A stretch of DNA of 11,695 nt. It comes from WTJX01 sp045106295. GTDB taxonomy: Bacteria; Bacteroidota; Bacteroidia; Cytophagales; JAAEPT01. A program made the translations under genes and the position numbers. Location of the stretch: positions 1-11,695 of the forward strand of contig JBGCEI010000027.1 in NCBI GenBank assembly GCA_045106295.1, given 5' to 3'. Under the pieces are notes generated by a model. That model was not told where the DNA came from. It made no database searches and saw only the letters and a list, made by a program, of their open reading frames with translations. Of this stretch, positions 8,095 to 11,695 are shown piece after piece (the stretch's first letter is position 1; the number at the start of each line of letters is the position of its first letter).

Positions 8095-8322
8095 ATGAGT
8101 TCTACAGAACAAAGAAAAAAGCAGATAAAGACATTTGCTAAATATTCAGGAATAGCTTTTCAAATGGGGGCTACTATTTATTTAGGTAGTTTATTGGGTA
8201 AATGGTTAGATGGCAAGTATCCCAATGAAGATGAGATCTATTACAAGATAGTGACTTTGTTTGCTGTGTTTCTCTCTATGTTCTCTGTGATACGCCAAGT
8301 AACAAGAGACTCAAAGAAGTAA
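8095..8322 (+). CDS. atpZ: AtpZ/AtpI-family ATP synthase accessory protein
   Basis: This is a 75-residue membrane protein. A basic N-terminus (EQRKKQIKTF) is followed by two predicted transmembrane helices, about 16-37 and 48-66, joined by GKWLDGKYPNED, which resembles the AtpZ pattern of a Gly-rich first helix leading into a W-L-D turn. Its place upstream of the F0 genes supports the call. AtpZ and AtpI proteins have been linked to c-ring assembly and to Mg2+ or Ca2+ supply for the ATP synthase in other bacteria; here that role is inferred. The gene starts 26 bp after porP and ends 7 bp before the next small membrane protein gene, so the latter two are surely co-transcribed. No clear promoter is visible directly upstream, so read-through from porP is possible. 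Confidence 0.82.
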   Translation: MSSTEQRKKQIKTFAKYSGIAFQMGATIYLGSLLGKWLDGKYPNEDEIYYKIVTLFAVFLSMFSVIRQVTRDSKK

Positions 8323-8329
8323 AACTAAT

Positions 8330-8707
8330 ATGATAAAAAGAACGCTTATCTATTCTCTTGTAGCAACAGCAATTTTGCTTGTCGCCTACTCCCTCCATAT
8401 CTATTTATTGAATAATAGTAAAATACCTTTTTCCTTACTCTCTACTTACCTATTTCACGCCATTTCGTCCGTAATAGTTTATGTCATTATTGAATTTGTC
8501 TACGCTCGTTTACCCAATCAAGCAGGTTACGCTTACCTAGCTACAGTTTTCTTGAAAGCAGGCTTCTTTGTTTTTATTTTCCGACAACTGATGTCTTCCC
8601 TTGATGTACTTCCAATTTCACAACGAGCTGCACTTATCATTCCTATGTTTCTTTTTTTGATTTTAGAGGCTATTTTTCTAGCTAGATTATTGGTAATAAA
8701 GGAGTAG
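8330..8707 (+). CDS. Four-helix membrane protein in ATP synthase cluster (AtpI-like)
   Basis: This 125-residue protein is almost entirely membrane-embedded, with four predicted helices at about 5-28, 36-59, 67-90 and 98-121, and short basic or polar loops. The length and four-helix layout match AtpI (ATP synthase protein I), and it occupies the slot between atpZ and atpB. I recall a family of uncharacterised proteins (DUF6168-like) in this position in other Bacteroidota, but cannot confirm membership from sequence alone. By position it probably assists F0 assembly, for example c-ring oligomerisation. It starts 7 bp after atpZ and is followed by 128 bp containing the promoter for atpB. Real gene: very likely; AtpI-like role: inference. 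Confidence 0.7.
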   Translation: MIKRTLIYSLVATAILLVAYSLHIYLLNNSKIPFSLLSTYLFHAISSVIVYVIIEFVYARLPNQAGYAYLATVFLKAGFFVFIFRQLMSSLDVLPISQRAALIIPMFLFLILEAIFLARLLVIKE

Positions 8708-8764
8708 ATTTTACACTTATTTTTTTAATTAAAAACTTATTTCAAATCGACAGGAAAAAGTATG

Positions 8765-8792
8765 TTGGTTCTAGAATTATTGTTTACCTTTG
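8765..8792 (+). promoter_or_regulatory. Promoter of the atpBEFHA operon
   Basis: A TTG at 8765-8767 is followed after 17 bp by TACCTTTG at 8785-8792, matching the Bacteroidota sigma-70-type promoter (TTG ... TAnnTTTG) in both boxes and in spacing. Transcription would begin near 8798-8800, leaving a leader of about 36-38 nt before the atpB ATG at 8836. It is the best promoter in the window and suggests that the core F0/F1 genes can be transcribed independently of atpZ. Confidence 0.7.
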
Positions 8793-8835
8793 TGCCGAAA
8801 ATTTAGTCAACTAAGTATTTCAAGCAGTTAACAAT

Positions 8836-9987
8836 ATGTCTTTAGTACACAGATTTAGCCTTTTGCTAGTAGTTTTGCTACTTAATTTTGTCTCATTTAG
8901 TAACGATCATGAGCACGAACATCATGGAATTCATCATCATAAATCTGAAAAAATAGAATCAGAACATCACGAGCCTCACGAGATTATTCACTTAGAAGGT
9001 GCTGTAGATACAAAAGAAGAAATCAGTGAGTATATAAAACATCACTTGCAAGATGCTCATGAATTTCATTTATTTAGTTACGATAATGGTACAAAGCATG
9101 TAGGTTTTCCACTTCCTATTATCTTGTGGGACGAAGGCTTGCATATGTTTATGTCTTCAGAATTTCATCATGGACACGATGTTGTAGAAAACGATGGAAG
9201 ATATTACAAGCTATCTCACAGTAAAATTTACCGAAGCGATGCACAAGGAACTATTACACTAGATGAACATGGTCATCCAACAAACGTAAGACCTCTTGAT
9301 TTTTCTATTACTAAAAGTGTAGTGGGTATTCTTTTTACAGGTTTATTAATGTTGTTAGCATTTGGATCATTGGCGAGAGGGTATAAGAGTTCTGCTATTC
9401 CTACTGGTTTTTCAAGAGTGTTAGAACCATTAGTTATTTATGTAAGAGACGAAATTGCTAAACCAAATATTGGAGAGAAGCATTACAGAAAATTTATGGG
9501 GTTTTTGTTAACGGTATTTTTCTTTATTTGGATATTGAACTTATTAGGGCTTACTCCACTAGGTTTTAACGTAACAGGGAATATAGCGGTAACAGTATGT
9601 TTAGCTCTTTTTACATTTATTATTATTCAATTTAGTGCAAACAAAGAATACTGGAAACATATTTTCTGGATGCCAGGAGTTCCTCCAATATTTAAAGTTA
9701 TACTTGCACCAATTGAAGTGTTAGGTATGTTTACTAAACCATTCTCATTGTTAATTCGTTTGTTTGCGAATATTACAGCAGGTCATGCTGTTGTAATGGG
9801 GTTAATTGCATTGATGATTGTATTAAAAGCACAATTTGGAGTAGTAGGATCAACGGGGATATCGTTTTTCTTAACACTCTTTATATCGTTAATAGAGATA
9901 TTGGTGGCCTTCTTGCAGGCATTTATTTTTACAATGTTGTCGTCCCTATTTATAGGAATGGCGGTGCAAGAGCATGACCATCATTAA
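8836..9987 (+). CDS. atpB: ATP synthase F0 subunit a
   Basis: Subunit a forms the two half-channels that carry protons to and from the rotating c-ring in the cytoplasmic membrane. This 383-residue version is well over 100 residues longer than E. coli subunit a (about 271). The extra part is N-terminal: a signal-like hydrophobic stretch (about 6-22), then a His-rich segment with 11 His in residues 24-52, and a polar domain up to about 150. The conserved membrane core follows, with helices near 160-178, 220-240, 250-267, 285-330 and 343-376. The essential arginine is Arg308 in LLIRLFANITAGH. His317 stands where E. coli has Glu219, and Glu354 in SLIEILVAFLQAF stands where E. coli has His245; Gln361 matches Gln252. 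The C-terminus is also His-rich (EHDHH). The gene opens the main operon, 33 bp before atpE. Confidence 0.95.
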   Translation: MSLVHRFSLLLVVLLLNFVSFSNDHEHEHHGIHHHKSEKIESEHHEPHEIIHLEGAVDTKEEISEYIKHHLQDAHEFHLFSYDNGTKHVGFPLPIILWDEGLHMFMSSEFHHGHDVVENDGRYYKLSHSKIYRSDAQGTITLDEHGHPTNVRPLDFSITKSVVGILFTGLLMLLAFGSLARGYKSSAIPTGFSRVLEPLVIYVRDEIAKPNIGEKHYRKFMGFLLTVFFFIWILNLLGLTPLGFNVTGNIAVTVCLALFTFIIIQFSANKEYWKHIFWMPGVPPIFKVILAPIEVLGMFTKPFSLLIRLFANITAGHAVVMGLIALMIVLKAQFGVVGSTGISFFLTLFISLIEILVAFLQAFIFTMLSSLFIGMAVQEHDHH

Positions 9988-10020
9988 TAAGTAGTTTGTT
10001 TAATTTGTAATTTAATTATT

Positions 10021-10209
10021 ATGTATAATTTAATCGGAGCAGGATTAATCGTAATTGGAGGTGGTATCGGTTTAGGTCAAATCGGTGGTAAAGCAATGGA
10101 AGGTATCGCAAGACAACCTGAAGCTGCTGGTAAGATCCAAACAGCGATGATCATTATCGGAGCACTTCTTGAAGGACTTGCATTTGGTGCGTTGATCTTA
10201 GGAAAATAA
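10021..10209 (+). CDS. atpE: ATP synthase F0 subunit c
   Basis: This 62-residue proteolipid builds the rotating c-ring. It is a minimal helical hairpin: helix 1 at about 4-26 with a glycine-rich face (GGGIGLGQIGG), the conserved polar loop ARQPEA at 30-35, and helix 2 at about 40-60 carrying the ion-binding carboxylate Glu51 in GALLEGLAFG. E. coli subunit c has 79 residues, so this is short at the N-terminus. The upstream frame is open for ten codons to a TAA but contains no usual start codon, which supports the ATG at 10021. Aligned on the RQPE loop with the Na+-binding Ilyobacter subunit c, the glutamine and serine ligand positions are Leu18 and Gly52, so proton coupling is the likely choice. 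A long hairpin follows the stop codon. Confidence 0.95.
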   Translation: MYNLIGAGLIVIGGGIGLGQIGGKAMEGIARQPEAAGKIQTAMIIIGALLEGLAFGALILGK

Positions 10210-10219
10210 TCCTATTTAA

Positions 10220-10260
10220 AGAACAATTTTCCTGTAACGATAGGTTGCAGGAATTGTTTT
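10220..10260 (+). promoter_or_regulatory. Stem-loop between atpE and atpF
   Basis: An imperfect inverted repeat begins 10 bp after the atpE stop. The left arm 10220-10237 pairs with 10245-10260 around a 7-nt loop (CGATAGG); pairing is interrupted by a two-base bulge (TT) and includes two G-U pairs. The right arm ends in a short TTTT, then A6, so as an intrinsic terminator it would be weak. It may act as a partial terminator or as a 3'-end stabiliser of atpE mRNA, either of which would raise subunit c relative to the downstream subunits. The structure is visible in the sequence; the function is inferred. Confidence 0.55.
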
Positions 10261-10299
10261 AAAAAATTAGACAAATTAATAGATACTAAATAATAAAAA

Positions 10300-10794
10300 A
10301 TGGAGCAGTTAATTAACGATTTTTCGCCAGGCTTATTTGCCATGCAGGCGTTCATTTTATTGGTTCTTATTTTCTTGATGAGAAAATTTGCTTGGAAGCC
10401 CATCCTAGATTCTTTGGATAGCCGTGAAACTGATATCAAAGAAGCAATAGAAACAGCTAAGCAAGCAAAAGCTGAGTTTAAAAAATTGACAGAAGAAAAA
10501 GAAGAGATGCTAAAAGGTGCAAGAGTAGAAAAAGATACCTTGCTAAAAGAAGCACAAGCAACTTCTGCTAAACTAATTGAAGAAGCAAAAACGGCAGCTG
10601 TCGCAGAAGGCGATAAAATGATTGCGAAAGCAAAAGCGACTATCGAAGGAGAAAAGAAAGCAGCCATTGCTGAAATGAAAAGCCAATCTGCTTCTCTAGC
10701 ACTAGAAATTGCTGAAAAAGTAATTAAAAGTGAGTTGAGCAAGGGAGAAGCTCAAACTGAGTTACTAAACAAATACTTAGAAGAAGTAGTGTAA
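10300..10794 (+). CDS. atpF: ATP synthase F0 subunit b
   Basis: Subunit b is the peripheral stalk that links F0 to F1 and resists rotation. The 164-residue protein has one N-terminal transmembrane helix at about 10-28, then the family motif KFAWKPIL at 29-36 and a long charged Ala/Lys/Glu-rich helix to the C-terminus, typical of the b-dimer coiled coil. Length is normal (E. coli 156). The gene is separated from atpE by 90 bp holding a hairpin, and its TAA stop overlaps the atpH start by one base (TAATG), so translation of the two is probably coupled. The antisense open frame over 10212-10742 mirrors this Ala/Lys-rich sequence and is not taken as a gene. Confidence 0.95.
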   Translation: MEQLINDFSPGLFAMQAFILLVLIFLMRKFAWKPILDSLDSRETDIKEAIETAKQAKAEFKKLTEEKEEMLKGARVEKDTLLKEAQATSAKLIEEAKTAAVAEGDKMIAKAKATIEGEKKAAIAEMKSQSASLALEIAEKVIKSELSKGEAQTELLNKYLEEVV

Positions 10795-11339
10795 TGATAG
10801 TTCAAGTTTCTAGAATAGCATTACGATACGCTCAAGCTTTATTTCTACAAGCGAAGGAAAGCAAGAGTTTGGATAAGGTGAAAAAAGACATGGAGCTTTT
10901 TCTTTCCGTAGTGGAAGAGAATAGAGAGTTCAAAACTTTGTTACAAGCACCAGTTGTATCTGCTGAAAAAAAAAGAGCCATACTTTCTTCTATTTTTAAA
11001 GGTAAAGTAGAGAAAGATAGTTTAGCTCTTTTCGATTTAGCAGCAAGCAAAGGAAGAGATAATGAATTAATGAGTGTTGCTCATGGGTTCATCAAATTAT
11101 ACAACGAAGAGAACAATATCGTGAAAGCGAAATTGACTACCTCTATCAAGTTGACAGATAAAACGAAAAAACAATTTTTAGACCTTGCATCAGAAATAGC
11201 AGGAAAGAAAATTGATTTAACAGAAGAAGTAGATCCTGAATTAATCGGTGGTTACATTCTTCGCTTTGAAGACCGACAGATCGACTCTTCAGTGAAAACA
11301 AGATTAAATAAAATAAAACAACAATTCTCTATTAACTAA
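10794..11339 (+). CDS. atpH: ATP synthase F1 subunit delta
   Basis: Subunit delta sits on top of F1 and joins it to the b stalk. The 181-residue protein starts with the family pattern RIALRYAQALF at 7-17, has the all-helical N-terminal domain (for example FKTLLQAPVVS), and ends with the conserved C-terminal block ELIGGYILRFEDRQIDSSV at 149-167. Length matches E. coli delta (177). It starts at the A of the atpF stop codon and ends 7 bp before atpA. No anomalies are seen. Confidence 0.95.
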   Translation: MIVQVSRIALRYAQALFLQAKESKSLDKVKKDMELFLSVVEENREFKTLLQAPVVSAEKKRAILSSIFKGKVEKDSLALFDLAASKGRDNELMSVAHGFIKLYNEENNIVKAKLTTSIKLTDKTKKQFLDLASEIAGKKIDLTEEVDPELIGGYILRFEDRQIDSSVKTRLNKIKQQFSIN

Positions 11340-11346
11340 TTGATAA

Positions 11347-11695
11347 ATGGCACAAGTTAGACCAGACGAAGTATCAGCAATACTCAAAGAACAATTAACA
11401 GGGTTGAGTTCTACAGCTGAGCTAGAAGAAGTAGGTACAGTATTACAAGTAGGTGATGGTGTAGCTCGTATTTACGGCTTATCAGGAGCACAAGCAGGTG
11501 AGCTTCTAGAGTTCGATAACGGATTAAGAGCATTAGCATTGAACTTAGAAGAGGACAATGTTGGTGCCGTACTTTTAGGAGACTCTCGTCAAGTAAAAGA
11601 AGGAGACACTGTAAAGAGAACAAATCAAATTGCTTCTGTAAAAGTAGGAGAAGGAATAGTTGGTAGAGTAGTAAACACATTAGGTCTTCCAATAG
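11347..11695 (+). CDS. atpA: ATP synthase F1 subunit alpha, N-terminal fragment
   Basis: The first 116 codons of the alpha subunit lie here; the gene continues beyond the window. Alpha forms the non-catalytic nucleotide-binding subunits of the alpha3-beta3 head. The start MAQVRPDEVSAILKEQL gives the delta-binding N-terminal helix, followed by the beta-barrel domain with VGTVLQVGDGVARIYGL at 29-45, GLRALALNLEEDNVGAVLLG, and VGEGIVGRVVNTLGLPI at the window edge. The Walker A motif would come later and is not visible. ATG is at 11347, 7 bp after the atpH stop. The open frame on the opposite strand at 11411-11692 is a Leu-rich mirror of this gene. Confidence 0.95.
   Translation, partial: MAQVRPDEVSAILKEQLTGLSSTAELEEVGTVLQVGDGVARIYGLSGAQAGELLEFDNGLRALALNLEEDNVGAVLLGDSRQVKEGDTVKRTNQIASVKVGEGIVGRVVNTLGLPI

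Noticed and set aside
10078..10080. Gln20 of subunit c as a Na+ ligand
   Set aside because: Counting from the conserved RQPE loop, it is two residues away from the Ilyobacter Gln32 position, and the Ser66 equivalent is Gly52.
10211..10244. Pseudoknot between CCTAT (10211-10215) and the hairpin loop ATAGG (10240-10244)
   Set aside because: Five complementary bases are present, but a 4-nt connector would have to span a stem of about 15 pairs, which is sterically unlikely. A chance match is the simpler explanation.
10212..10742. A 176-residue open frame on the minus strand opposite atpF
   Set aside because: It lies almost wholly over atpF and has the Ser/Ala/Phe-rich composition expected from the complement of an Ala/Lys/Glu coding sequence. 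It shows no recognisable domain and would run through the atpE-atpF hairpin.
11411..11692. Leu-rich open frame on the minus strand over atpA
   Set aside because: It is a mirror of the conserved atpA coding sequence, with composition dominated by Leu. The frame at 10832-11050 over atpH is rejected for the same reason.

Overview
The window looks like chromosomal DNA of a gliding or type IX-secreting member of the Bacteroidota. The evidence is a very large secreted protein with a gliding-motility-type (CHU_C) C-terminal domain beside a PorP/SprF-family gene, promoter-like boxes matching the Bacteroidota consensus TAnnTTTG, A/T-rich leaders without clear Shine-Dalgarno sequences, and an ATP synthase operon with AtpZ and a second small membrane protein upstream of atpB. 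I cannot assign a genus. I see no insertion sequences, CRISPR arrays, tRNAs, rRNAs or prophage genes; this is ordinary core and surface-protein territory.

Layout. Positions 1-357 hold the 3' end of an outer-membrane beta-barrel gene, followed 18 bp later by a DUF547 lipoprotein gene (376-1128). Converging on it from the minus strand is mogA (1262-1792), the molybdopterin adenylyltransferase. A 248-bp divergent intergenic region (1793-2040) carries promoter-like boxes for mogA and for the rightward transcript. That transcript begins with a 1695-residue secreted protein (2041-7128). In order it has a signal peptide, a propeller-like region, two tandem copies of a [CSLREA-like start + right-handed beta-helix + beta-sandwich] module, further Ig/cadherin-like domains and a CHU_C sorting domain. 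The PorP/SprF-family membrane protein (7151-8068, GTG start) follows 22 bp later. In this family such proteins work with adjacent type B-CTD cargo at the outer membrane, so the two genes probably form a cargo/partner pair.

The rest is the ATP synthase region: atpZ (8095-8322), a four-helix AtpI-like membrane protein (8330-8707), a good promoter (about 8765-8792), then atpB, atpE, atpF, atpH and the 5' end of atpA, which runs off the window. atpB, E, F, H and A supply subunits a, c, b, delta and alpha. AtpZ and the four-helix protein probably help c-ring assembly or ion supply to it. A long imperfect hairpin lies between atpE and atpF, where extra c-subunit mRNA would be useful. Subunit a carries an exported-looking His-rich N-terminal extension and the 'mitochondrial' arrangement of its two polar channel residues (His and Glu exchanged relative to E. 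coli).

No wholly new system is evident. The points most worth following are the tandem-module secreted protein with its partner, the His-rich subunit a extension, and the atpE-atpF hairpin.
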